From Planctomycetales bacterium (GTDB taxonomy: Bacteria; Planctomycetota; Planctomycetia; Isosphaerales; Isosphaeraceae): DNA of 55,309 bases. This document shows, piece by piece, positions 1-7,835 of this stretch (the stretch's first letter is position 1; each line of letters starts with the position of its first letter). The translations under genes and the position numbers were made by a program. Location: positions 1-55,309 of the forward strand of contig DAIDHB010000468.1 in assembly GCA_027452145.1 (NCBI GenBank), in the 5' to 3' direction. The notes below the pieces were generated by a model that was not told where the DNA came from, did not search any database, and saw only the letters and a list, made by a program, of their open reading frames with translations.

Positions 1-1043
1 GACACGAGAACCAGGGACAGCCCGGCGCAGATCGTCAGCCGCCGTCGGATGGAGGCTGGGTGGTGTTCCAGCCGGTCGGCCCACCAGCGGCCGAGCATGG
101 GGAACAATGAAATCAGCCCGATCAGCCCCCAGTGCGGGAGCACCGGGCGGAAGAACGCCACCGCGGTGAACGCGGCCAGGGGCACGGTCGCCACGCAGAG
201 CCAGAGCCGCTCGGGGCCTGTTGACTCCGATCGCCAGGACCGCCAGGCCCGGACAAGCACCGCGATCAGCGGGAGCCAGATCCAGGGAAAGAGGTAGCCC
301 GCCTGGGCCAGCAGGGTGATCGCCAGCAGGTCGGGTCGGGGCGTCAGCCCGCCGACCGCCCGGTTGCCCTGGAACCGGAACGACGCCCAGTCGTGCCCGG
401 CGTTCCAGTACAGTACCGGGCTGAACGCGACGAGCCCGATCACGGCCGCCAGGTACGGGCCCGGGCGGAGCAAATGCCGGCGCCCGCGGGCGTCGAGCAG
501 CATGAACGCCGCGGCACCCATCGGCAGGAAGACCGCGTGGTACTTGCTCAGGAGCGCCCCGCCCCAGGCAACGCCCGCCTCGATCCAGCGCCGGGTCTGG
601 GCTTCGTCGGGACCGTTCAGGGCCAGGGTCAGGCGGTCCAGCGTGAGCAGCCAGAAGAAGAGCAGGGGGCCGTCGGGCAGGGCGAACATCGATGCGGCCA
701 GGCCATAGTAACCGGTCAGGTTGAGGGCCAGCGCGGCGAGGAACCCGGCGGTCGGGCCGTACTGGCGGGCCGTCAGCCGGGCGAGGAGGAGCGTCGAGCC
801 GGCAAAAAGTCCGATGAACCCGATCCGGAGCGCCCAGGGATCCGAGGACCCGCCCGACAGGGCCAGCCCGGCCATCTCGACCCAGGCCATCATGGGCGGG
901 TGATCGAAGTAGCTGGGCGCCGGGTGCGCGGCGTAAAGCGCGTGATAGGCCTCGTCGTTCCCCAGCCCGAGGATGGCCGAGGCGATCAGGCGGACGACCG
1001 CCGAGACGGCCAGCAGGCCCACCATCGCGAGCTTGACGTTCAT
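1..1043 (-). CDS. GT39/PMT_2-family membrane glycosyltransferase (ArnT-like), 3' end outside window
   Basis: The minus strand is open from the ATG at 1043 to the window edge (347 codons, no stop), so only the N-terminal part is present. The protein is strongly hydrophobic with repeated transmembrane segments. After the first one it carries the acidic GNDEAYH motif (residues 28-34) and FDHPP (46-50), the loop signature of PMT/ArnT-type glycosyltransferases that use polyprenyl-phosphate-linked sugars on the outer face of the inner membrane. Later segments such as LLSKYHAVFLP also fit this family. The acceptor (lipid, protein or glycan) cannot be told from sequence. It is divergent from the histidine kinase at 1423, with repeat-rich DNA between them. 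Family call is good; substrate unknown. Confidence 0.85.
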   Translation of the reverse strand, partial: MNVKLAMVGLLAVSAVVRLIASAILGLGNDEAYHALYAAHPAPSYFDHPPMMAWVEMAGLALSGGSSDPWALRIGFIGLFAGSTLLLARLTARQYGPTAGFLAALALNLTGYYGLAASMFALPDGPLLFFWLLTLDRLTLALNGPDEAQTRRWIEAGVAWGGALLSKYHAVFLPMGAAAFMLLDARGRRHLLRPGPYLAAVIGLVAFSPVLYWNAGHDWASFRFQGNRAVGGLTPRPDLLAITLLAQAGYLFPWIWLPLIAVLVRAWRSWRSESTGPERLWLCVATVPLAAFTAVAFFRPVLPHWGLIGLISLFPMLGRWWADRLEHHPASIRRRLTICAGLSLVLV

Positions 1044-1106
1044 GGGGCGCGTCCTTGCAGAGTCGGCGATCGTTCCGGCCTGGACTGGTCCTTCGGTCGG
1101 TCCGAA

Positions 1107-1275
1107 GTAGGTCAGGCTCTCAGCCTGACTCCGTTCCGTTCCGTTCCGTCCGCGGGTCGGACCGCGTCAGGCTGGAAAGCCTGACCTACGGACGGTCCGA
1201 AGTAGGTCAGGCTCTCAGCCTGACTCCGTTCCGTCGCGTGTTACGTGCAGAGTCAGGCTGGAAAGCCTGACCTAC
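1107..1275. repeat. Two inverted-repeat units of the TAGGTCAGGCT palindrome family
   Basis: Four short palindromes lie in the 379-bp gap between divergent genes: 1107-1129, 1166-1189, 1202-1224 and 1252-1275. Each has arms GTCAGGCT and AGCCTGAC around a 3-4-nt loop. Units 1 and 3 start with GTAG and units 2 and 4 end with CTAC, so 1+2 and 3+4 each form a larger inverted repeat, and the two pairs are near-tandem copies. The same element recurs at 48061-48119. This is REP/MITE-like architecture. Transcribed, it would fold strongly and may insulate the divergent genes. Confidence 0.85.
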
Positions 1276-1422
1276 GGGGCGGGCCGAATCGCGATTCGAT
1301 CGAGAACGGTTCCCGGAGGCCCCCGATTCTACCCGGATTGCCGACGAGGGCGAGGCCAATCGTCTCGACGCATCTCATGGCGGCTGAGTCGCCCTTGCGG
1401 CGGAGGCCGGCGAGACGGTCTG

Positions 1423-2880
1423 ATGGGATGGTGGTCCGTCCGAGCCTCCTTGTTATGCGAGGGCGCCCTGTCGGCGCGGGCATTCCCGGTGCGCTGGTCG
1501 ATTCGCAACCAGATCCTTGTCCCGCTGATCGCCATCCAGGTGGCGGCGGTCGCGGCGATCGCGGCCGCGACGGCGACGCTCGCCGCCTGGCGGAGCGAGC
1601 GGCAGATCGTCGACCGGCTCAACGGGGTGATCGCCGCCCTGGGCGACGCGCGGTTCCCCTACACGGCCGAGGTCCTGGCGCGGATGCGGGGGCTCTCGGG
1701 TGCCCACTTCGCCGCCTATGGCTCCGATGGCCGTGTGCTGGCGAGCAGCCTGCCCGGGCTCGATGCGCTGCCTGCGGGAATCCGGTCGCTGCCCGACACG
1801 GGATACGTGAACTCGCTCGCCAGCAACCCGGCCGCCACGTTTCAGGGCACGCGCTACCTCGCCGCGGCGCTGCGGCACCCCGGCTCGACGCGAGGGCCGT
1901 CGCTTTTGGTCCTGTATCCCGAGACGAGCTGGCGGCAGGCCCGGTGGGAGGCCGCGCTGCCGCCCCTTCTGCTCGGCGCGGGGGCACTCGGGGCGATGGT
2001 GGTGATCACCGGATGGATCGCCCACCGGATCACCGCGAGGATCCGGCTGGTGCAGGGGCAGGTCGCCCGGATCGTCGCGGGGGACTTCCGCGAGCTCGAG
2101 CCCGGCGCGCATCGCGACGAGGTTGCCGAGCTGTCGGTCTCGATCAACCGGCTGTGCGGCCAGCTCCGCGAGATGCGGCGCACCATCCGCGAGACCGAGC
2201 GCTCGCACCTTTTAGCGCAGCTCGCGGCCGGGCTGGCCCACCAGCTTCGCAACGCATTGACAGGTGCCAGGATGAGCGTGCAACTCCACGCCCGGCGGCA
2301 TCCCGCCCCTGCGGACGACCGGAGTCTCGACGTGGCGCTGCGGCAGCTGGAGATGACCGAGGAGCAGGTGAAGGGTCTGCTGTCGCTGGGCCGGGTCGAG
2401 CGGCGAGGGGCCGAGCCCTGCGACCTGGGGCGGCTTCTGGCGGATGTCGCCCTGCTGGTGAGCCCGGCCTGTCAGCACTCCCGCGTCGAGCTGACGCGAT
2501 GCGGACAGGCCGAGGGGGTCGAGGCGTCGGTGGAGGTCTCGGGCGTGCGGGCGGCCGTGCTGAACCTGGCCCTCAACGCGATCGAGGCGGCCGGTCCCGG
2601 CGGCGCGGTGCGGCTGGAGGCGATCGCCGACGGCGATGAGGTCGCGCTGGAAGTGGCTGACACCGGCGCGGGGCCGCCGCCCGAGCTGGGCGATACCCTC
2701 TGCGAGGCTTTTGTGACGAGCAAGCCCGAGGGGGTCGGCCTGGGCCTGGCGCTGGCCCATCGCGTCGCGACCGACCACGGCGGGCGGCTCTCCTGGCGCC
2801 GCGAGGACGGCGAGACCCGCTTCCGCCTCACCTTGCCCAGGCGAGCCGGTCCCTTGCCGGCGGGAGGTGTCCTGAAATGA
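1423..2880 (+). CDS. Sensor histidine kinase, NtrB-like
   Basis: A 485-residue membrane sensor kinase. An N-terminal TM (about residues 31-55) is followed by a periplasmic sensor of about 120 residues with no recognised fold. A second TM near residues 178-200 leads into a HAMP-like segment, then a HisKA domain with the phospho-accepting His273 in HQLRN. The C-terminal ATPase domain shows an N box (LNLALNAIEAA), a G1 box (DTGAGPP) and a G2 box (GVGLGLALAHR). Its stop overlaps the start of the sigma-54 regulator at 2877 by four bases (ATGA), implying translational coupling and a cognate pair. The true start may be a later GTG (just before RWSIRNQ), because no good ribosome-binding site lies directly before 1423. 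The signal is unknown. Confidence 0.88.
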   Translation: MGWWSVRASLLCEGALSARAFPVRWSIRNQILVPLIAIQVAAVAAIAAATATLAAWRSERQIVDRLNGVIAALGDARFPYTAEVLARMRGLSGAHFAAYGSDGRVLASSLPGLDALPAGIRSLPDTGYVNSLASNPAATFQGTRYLAAALRHPGSTRGPSLLVLYPETSWRQARWEAALPPLLLGAGALGAMVVITGWIAHRITARIRLVQGQVARIVAGDFRELEPGAHRDEVAELSVSINRLCGQLREMRRTIRETERSHLLAQLAAGLAHQLRNALTGARMSVQLHARRHPAPADDRSLDVALRQLEMTEEQVKGLLSLGRVERRGAEPCDLGRLLADVALLVSPACQHSRVELTRCGQAEGVEASVEVSGVRAAVLNLALNAIEAAGPGGAVRLEAIADGDEVALEVADTGAGPPPELGDTLCEAFVTSKPEGVGLGLALAHRVATDHGGRLSWRREDGETRFRLTLPRRAGPLPAGGVLK

Positions 2881-4292
2881 GCCGGATCCTGGTCGTGGAC
2901 GACGAGGCGAGCATCTGCTGGGCGTTCCGCGAGTCGCTGGGCGACGAGGGGCATCACGTCGAGGTCGCCGCCTCGGTGGAGGAAGGGCTGAAGATCGCGG
3001 CGAGCAGCCCGCTTGATGCAGTCGTGCTGGACGTCCGGCTGCCGGGGATGGACGGCCTGTCGGCGATTGGCGCGTTCCGCGAGCGGATCGGCGAGGCGCC
3101 GATCGTGGTCATCACGGCGTTCGGCAACCTCGAGACGGCCGTTCGCGCGATGGAGGGCGGGGCGTTCGACTACCTGGTCAAGCCGTTCGACCTCGACCGG
3201 GCGACGGGCGTCGTGACGCGGGCCCTTCAGGCGAACGAGGGCCGCAAGCCGGGGGCCGGCCCCGTCGCGTCGGTGTTCGAGCCCGACGCACTCGTCGGCC
3301 GGTCGCCGGCCATGCAGGAGCTGTTCAAGCGGATCGCGCTGGTCGCCCCGACGGATGTACCCGTGCTGATCACGGGCGAGAGCGGCACGGGCAAGGAGCT
3401 GGTGGCGCGGGCGATCCATCGGCACAGCCCGCGGCGCTCGGGGCCATTCGTGCCGGTCAACCTGGCCGCGCTCAACGCGACGCTGGTCGAGCGCGAGCTA
3501 TTCGGCCACGTCAAGGGGGCGTTCACCGGGGCGCACGAGGACCGGCCGGGCCTGATCGAGCTCTCGTCGGGAGGCACGTTGTTGCTGGACGAGCTGGGCG
3601 ACGTGCCGACGGACGTGCAGGTCAAGCTGCTGAGGGTGATCGAGCATCGCGAGTTCTCACCTGTGGGCGACGCGAGGCCGAGGCCGGTGGATCTGCGGGT
3701 CGTGGCGGCGACGAATCGGCCGCTCGGCGAGCTGATGGCGGCCGGGCGGTTCCGCGAGGATCTGTTCTTCCGCCTGAGTGTGTTCCCGATCCATCTGCCG
3801 CCCCTGCGCGACCGGCTCGACGACGTCCCGGCCCTGGCGGAGCACTTCCTCCGCCACGCGGGCCTGCCGGACTCGGCCGATACCCGGCTGGTCCCCGCGC
3901 TGATCGACGCGCTCCGCGCCCGGTCGTGGAGCGGCAATGTCCGCGAGCTGCGCAACGCGATCGAGCACGCGGCGATCGTCGCGCGCGGCAGGACGCTCGG
4001 CCCCGAACACCTGCCGCCGCCCCATGCGGCGGTCGTCGGTCCACCTCGGCCTGTTGGGGATGACCTCCGCCGCCGGATCGGCGAGTGGACTCGGCACCAG
4101 CTCGACCGTTCCGAGCCGGATCCCGGAGGCGAAGACGAGGTCCTGTACGAACGCCTGCTCGGCGTGGTCGAGCCGCCGCTGCTCGAGACGGTGCTCGAGC
4201 GCTGCAAGGACAACCGCGCGGCCGCAGCCCAGGCGCTGGGCATCCACCGCGCGACCCTGCGGCAGAAGCTGCGGAAGTACGGGCTCGATTGA
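2877..4292 (+). CDS. Sigma-54-dependent response regulator, NtrC family
   Basis: A 471-residue activator with the full NtrC layout. The receiver domain (1-120) has phospho-acceptor Asp52 in VVLDVRLPG. The AAA+ domain (about 140-370) has Walker A GESGTGKE and the sigma-54 contact loop GAFTGA. The C-terminal Fis-type helix-turn-helix contains AAAAQALGIHRATLR. An intact GAFTGA loop means it should open promoters with RpoN. It is coupled by ATGA to the kinase upstream, so the pair forms one operon. Targets cannot be read from the window; the PTS-Ntr-like cluster at 38.8 kb is a reasonable but unproven partner in a sigma-54 circuit. Confidence 0.93.
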   Translation: MSRILVVDDEASICWAFRESLGDEGHHVEVAASVEEGLKIAASSPLDAVVLDVRLPGMDGLSAIGAFRERIGEAPIVVITAFGNLETAVRAMEGGAFDYLVKPFDLDRATGVVTRALQANEGRKPGAGPVASVFEPDALVGRSPAMQELFKRIALVAPTDVPVLITGESGTGKELVARAIHRHSPRRSGPFVPVNLAALNATLVERELFGHVKGAFTGAHEDRPGLIELSSGGTLLLDELGDVPTDVQVKLLRVIEHREFSPVGDARPRPVDLRVVAATNRPLGELMAAGRFREDLFFRLSVFPIHLPPLRDRLDDVPALAEHFLRHAGLPDSADTRLVPALIDALRARSWSGNVRELRNAIEHAAIVARGRTLGPEHLPPPHAAVVGPPRPVGDDLRRRIGEWTRHQLDRSEPDPGGEDEVLYERLLGVVEPPLLETVLERCKDNRAAAAQALGIHRATLRQKLRKYGLD

Positions 4293-4324
4293 AGGTTGAT
4301 TCTGGAGCGCTCCGAGACCGTGTC

Positions 4325-4383
4325 GTAGGGTGGGCATCGTCCACCAGTTCGAGGCCTCGACCGATGGGCGACGCCCACCGTAC
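4325..4383. repeat. Inverted repeat of the GTGGGC family
   Basis: Two 21-bp arms (4325-4345 and 4363-4383) match in inverse orientation at all but a few positions, with a 17-bp loop. The left arm begins GTAGGGTGGGCATCG and the right arm ends CGCCCACCGTAC. It lies 32 bp after the NtrC-like gene and could act as a transcription terminator. A degenerate half-copy (GATGGGCGACGCCC) sits at the mgtE/serS junction near 11622-11635. The GTAG/CTAC-type ends resemble those of the TAGGTCAGGCT family. Confidence 0.75.
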
Positions 4384-4446
4384 CTCAGCGAACCGCCCGT
4401 CCGCCGGAGAGCCGGTCGGTTGCGACCGAGCGATCCGTGAATCCGC

Positions 4447-4520
4447 CGTTCGAAGAATCCCCGATCGTTCGAAGAGCCCGCGCGCGCAACCGGGCATCTT
4501 CGAAGGTTTCTGGGGATTCT
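4447..4520. promoter_or_regulatory. TTCGAAGA boxes upstream of the CpxR-like regulator
   Basis: CGTTCGAAGA occurs at 4447-4456 and again at 4466-4475, a direct repeat with a 19-bp period. The inverse, TCTTCGAA, lies near 4497-4504. A perfect 9-bp inverted repeat (AGAATCCCC at 4454-4462, GGGGATTCT at 4512-4520) overlaps the set. Evenly spaced direct repeats fit OmpR-family binding, and the next gene (4766) is such a regulator, so autoregulation is a plausible inference. The rest of the 473-bp gap has an AT-rich patch at about 4555-4575 and no gene. Confidence 0.4.
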
Positions 4521-4765
4521 CGACCGGTGCGCGATACCCGCGAGCCTGTCGCACGTTAACCATTGTAAATACTCTCGCGGCGGTGACGACCGGGAGTCGC
4601 GATTTCCGTTTCCCAGCCTGGAGGGCGGCCCGCGGGTTTCTGACGCACATAGAGAGTAGATGCGGAGCGGAGCGGCGCGGGGCAGCCGAGCCCGGCGCCG
4701 CGGCCTCGGTGGACAAAAGGGCCCCGGATGAACGATTCCCCTATCACGGTGAGACGGCTAGCTCG

Positions 4766-5503
4766 ATGAGCACGGGAAGCGACGCGACGAGGGACGAGCG
4801 AGATGTCTCGGTCCTGCTGATTGACGACGACGTGGAGCTCTGCGAGCTGATGCGCGAGTTCTTCGCGGCGAGGGGGATGGCCGTGGAGGCGACACACGAC
4901 GGGCGCCGCGGCCTGACGCGTGCGCTGGCCGGCGAGCACGACCTGATCCTGCTCGATGTGATGCTGCCGGGCCTGGAGGGCTTCGAGGTGCTGCGCCAGG
5001 TCCGGCGCCGCAGCGCGGTGCCGATCATCATGCTGACGGCGAGGACCGCTCGGAGCGACCGGATCGCCGGGCTCGACGCCGGGGCCGATGACTACCTGCC
5101 CAAGCCGTTCGAGCCCGACGAGCTGATCGCCAGGATCCGGGCGGTGCTGCGACGGGCGGGCCGCGCGGGCCAGGTGGCGGCCGAGGCCCTGGAGGTCAAC
5201 GGCGTGCGGCTGGTGCCGGGCACGCGCGAGGTCTGGTGCGCCGGCCGGCCCGCCGAGATCACGACGACGGAGTTCGACATCCTCGAGCTGATGATCCGGT
5301 CGGCCGGGCGAATCATCTCGCGGAACGAGATGGCGGGCGTGATTTATCGTCGCCCGGTCACGGCCAAGGACCGGTCGCTCGACGTGCACGTCAGCCATCT
5401 GCGGAAGAAGCTCGGGCCGATGGGGACGCTGATCCGGACGATCCGCGGCGTCGGCTACCTGTTCTGCGCCGAGGTCGGCGGCCAGCCCGGGACGGGCCCA
5501 TGA
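4766..5503 (+). CDS. OmpR/CpxR-family response regulator
   Basis: A 245-residue regulator with a receiver domain (about 14-130; phospho-acceptor Asp64 in LLDVMLPG, conserved Lys in LPKPFEPDE) and an OmpR/PhoB-type winged helix (about 150-238), ending in the typical VSHLRKKLG and IRTIRGVGY motifs. The ATG at 4766 is chosen because the receiver starts shortly after it; the open frame extends upstream to 4085 only as unused frame inside and beyond the previous gene. Its stop overlaps the start of the kinase at 5500 (ATGA). The promoter region probably lies in the gap carrying the TTCGAAGA boxes. Confidence 0.93.
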   Translation: MSTGSDATRDERDVSVLLIDDDVELCELMREFFAARGMAVEATHDGRRGLTRALAGEHDLILLDVMLPGLEGFEVLRQVRRRSAVPIIMLTARTARSDRIAGLDAGADDYLPKPFEPDELIARIRAVLRRAGRAGQVAAEALEVNGVRLVPGTREVWCAGRPAEITTTEFDILELMIRSAGRIISRNEMAGVIYRRPVTAKDRSLDVHVSHLRKKLGPMGTLIRTIRGVGYLFCAEVGGQPGTGP

Positions 5504-6873
5504 AGTTCCGCGTCCGGTCGATCTTCAGCAAGATCGTCCTGTGGTTCACGGCGACGTTCGTGCTGTCGCTGGTGGGCTACGTCGCCACGTCGATGGTGCT
5601 GTCGGCGCGGCTGGCGGAGCGCGAGCCGCTCCTGTCGCGGCTGGGCGCGCTGCTGGCCGACGACGCGGTCCGGGCCTACGACGACGGCGGCCCGACCGCG
5701 CTGGCCGAGTACCTGGCGCGGCTGGACTCGTACAGCGAGTGCCAGCATTTCCTCGTCGACGCCGGGGGCCGCGACCTCGTGAGCGGGGCGGATCGCGCGA
5801 GCCTGCTGGCCCGCCGCAGCGCGCGGTTGCGGTCGCGCCGGGCCTGGCCGAACCCGATGCGCATGGTGTGGTGGTCGGGCTCGGCGCGGCCGTGGATCCT
5901 GGTGCACCGCGCGAGCGACCGCCACCATCGCCTGATCACGGTGATGCCCACCCGCACCCGCTTCGGGATCCTCGACTCGCTGGCGTATTTCTTCTGGCTG
6001 CCGCTGCTGATCGGCGGACTGTGCTACATGCTGGCGATCCACCTGGCCTCGCCGCTGCGCAACCTCAGGCGGGCGCTGGAGCGGTTCGGCCGGGGCGACC
6101 TGGGGGTCCGGTATCATCTGTCGCGTCGGGATGAGATCGGCGACCTGGCGCGGGCCTTCAATCGGATGGCCGACCAGGTCCACACGCTCCTCCTGGCGGA
6201 GCGGCGGCTGCTCCAGGACGTCTCGCACGAACTGCGCTCGCCGCTGGCGCGGCTCGGTTTCGCCGTCGAGCTGGCCCGCACGTCCCCCGACCGCGAGGCG
6301 GCCCTGGGCCGGATCCACAAGGAGGCCGACCGGCTCAACCACCTGGTGGATGAGCTGCTCCAGCTTACCCGGGCCGAGGGCGATCCCGGGGCGCGGAACG
6401 TCGAGGCCGTCGACCTCGGCGGCCTGCTGCACGAGCTGGTCGCCGACTGCGCCCTGGAGGCGGACGCCCGCCCGTGCGGCCTGGAGCTCTCGGGCGAGCG
6501 CTCGGCCCTCGTGGAGGGGGATCAGGAGCTGCTCCGCCGCGCCGGCGAGAACGTCCTGCGCAACGCGATCCGGCACGCGCCGGCCGGCAGCGTGGTGGAA
6601 GTCGTCCTGACCCGCCAGGGGGACCGCGCCGAGATTGCCATCCGCGATCGCGGCCCCGGTGTGCCGCGCGAGGCCCTCGCTGAGATCTTCGAGCCGTTCT
6701 TCCGCGTCGAGGGGGATCGCGACCGCTCGAGCGGAGGCGTCGGGCTGGGCCTGGCCATCGCACGTCGCGCCGTCGAGTTGCACGGCGGCCGCGTCTCGGC
6801 CTTCAACGCCAATCCCGGCCTGGTCGTCACCATCGAGCTCCCCTGCCGCGGCGCGGCGACCACCCCCGACTGA
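5500..6873 (+). CDS. CpxA-like sensor histidine kinase
   Basis: A 457-residue kinase. TM1 is at about residues 12-35, a short periplasmic sensor of about 125 residues follows, TM2 is near 160-185, then a HAMP domain (RRALERFGRGDLG). The HisKA H box DVSHELRSPL carries phospho-accepting His243. The HATPase domain shows an N box (NVLRNAIRHAP), DRGPGV, and GVGLGLAIARR. The start codon overlaps the stop of the regulator gene, so the two form a cognate, coupled pair. CpxA-like kinases usually monitor the envelope; the ligand here is not evident. Confidence 0.93.
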   Translation: MKFRVRSIFSKIVLWFTATFVLSLVGYVATSMVLSARLAEREPLLSRLGALLADDAVRAYDDGGPTALAEYLARLDSYSECQHFLVDAGGRDLVSGADRASLLARRSARLRSRRAWPNPMRMVWWSGSARPWILVHRASDRHHRLITVMPTRTRFGILDSLAYFFWLPLLIGGLCYMLAIHLASPLRNLRRALERFGRGDLGVRYHLSRRDEIGDLARAFNRMADQVHTLLLAERRLLQDVSHELRSPLARLGFAVELARTSPDREAALGRIHKEADRLNHLVDELLQLTRAEGDPGARNVEAVDLGGLLHELVADCALEADARPCGLELSGERSALVEGDQELLRRAGENVLRNAIRHAPAGSVVEVVLTRQGDRAEIAIRDRGPGVPREALAEIFEPFFRVEGDRDRSSGGVGLGLAIARRAVELHGGRVSAFNANPGLVVTIELPCRGAATTPD

Positions 6874-6947
6874 GCCACCGCCGGGCCCAGGCGCATCTTG
6901 TCCGATCTCACCGCCTGCCGCGGAATGGCGGAATCCGGACCGCCGAC

Positions 6948-6979
6948 TTGACGTTATGAGACAGTTGTCTTAGGATAAC
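6948..6979 (+). promoter_or_regulatory. Sigma-70-type promoter with operator palindrome, upstream of the BlaI-like repressor
   Basis: TTGACG at 6948-6953 is separated by exactly 17 bp from TAGGAT at 6971-6976, a good housekeeping promoter for a GC-rich genome. The spacer holds the perfect palindrome AGACA-GT-TGTCT (6959-6970), of the same NACAnnTGTN form that BlaI/MecI/CopY repressors bind. An outer GTTAT/ATAAC pair (6953-6957, 6975-6979) flanks it. Binding here would block RNA polymerase, so autorepression by the gene at 7123 is likely. The leader would be about 140 nt; a second weak CAATT/AATTG palindrome lies at 7058-7079. Confidence 0.6.
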
Positions 6980-7122
6980 ATCGCCGAACATCCCCACCTG
7001 TGCGTGATGCGGTTCTCAACCCGCCCCCGTCACGCAATCGTGCGAGCGATCCGCGATCAATTACCAATAATCCAAATTGTCAAGGACGGGGAGTCCCCGA
7101 GTCTTAACCGAGACGACCGACG

Positions 7123-7527
7123 ATGGCCAAACGCCCCCCCACCATTCCCGATTCTGAACTGGATGTGCTGAAGGTCCTGTGGGACCGAGGCCAGGCCACT
7201 GTGCGCGAGGCGCTGGAGACCCTGCGCTCCGCCGGCCGGCAGTGGTCGTACGCGACCGTGGCGACGCTGCTCGATCGGCTCGAGTCGAAAGGGCTGGTGA
7301 CCAGCGACCGCCGCGAGCTGGCGTTCATCTACAAGCCGGTGATCTCCAATCAGGAGGTCCGGCAGAAGCGAGTCACCAACCTGGTGGACAAGCTCTACCA
7401 GGGCGAGCCGGGCCTGCTGGTGCTTCATCTGCTCAAGTCGCATCCGCTCGACGCGGAGCAGGCCAGGGAGGTCCGGTCGGTCCTGGATCAGATGGCCGGA
7501 GAGAAGGCCCGGAAGAAGGACAAGTAA
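7123..7527 (+). CDS. BlaI/MecI/CopY-family transcriptional repressor
   Basis: A 134-residue winged-helix repressor. The N-terminal half (SELDVLKVLWDRGQATVREALE, then YATVATLLDRLESKGLV) is the DNA-binding winged helix of the BlaI/MecI (Penicillinase_R) family; the C-terminal half is the helical dimerisation region with a lysine-rich tail. In the family, signalling usually comes from a neighbouring BlaR1-type M56 metalloprotease that cleaves the repressor. No such gene lies in this window, so this is an orphan repressor with an unknown inducer. The upstream palindrome inside the promoter suggests autoregulation. The downstream membrane protein gene, 308 bp away, could be a target but nothing proves it. 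Confidence 0.9.
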   Translation: MAKRPPTIPDSELDVLKVLWDRGQATVREALETLRSAGRQWSYATVATLLDRLESKGLVTSDRRELAFIYKPVISNQEVRQKRVTNLVDKLYQGEPGLLVLHLLKSHPLDAEQAREVRSVLDQMAGEKARKKDK

Positions 7528-7835
7528 GCCTGGATTCTCCGCATTCGGCCAGGGTTCGCGAGGGTCCGTGCGCATCTGGCGAAAGGAGAACGATCGCGAC
7601 CTGGTGGCTTTCATCCACCTGTCCGGGGGCAGTATGATGAGTCCCGGAGAGGCCGGATCGGCACCGCGGCTGCATGGCACGTTGCCGGGTTCCCGGTCTC
7701 GACGCGGGTCCCCTGGGATGGATGGGAGCGAGCCGGTCGCGATCGACCCCGCGGCACGACGGCGGGCCCGATGGGCATGGCCGCGCGTTCGACTCCGGCG
7801 GGAGGCTCCCGGCTGGCGGCCGGGATGTGACGCCG
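7528..7835. other. Intergenic gap, no gene seen
   Basis: 308 bp between the BlaI-like gene and the membrane protein. Short open frames here lack convincing composition or a ribosome-binding site. No clear terminator or repeat was found. Confidence 0.5.

Noticed and set aside
393..1184. 263-residue plus-strand frame at the left edge
   Set aside because: Shadow of the GT39-type gene on the minus strand, which has a DEAYH motif and TM segments.
1107..1275. CRISPR array
   Set aside because: The repeats are inverted pairs with unequal spacing, not direct repeats with regular spacers, and no cas gene is present.
4440..4520. tRNA gene suggested by repeated GTTCGAA sequence
   Set aside because: No cloverleaf arms or acceptor ends around the TTCGAA motifs; the copies are repeats or operator-like boxes.
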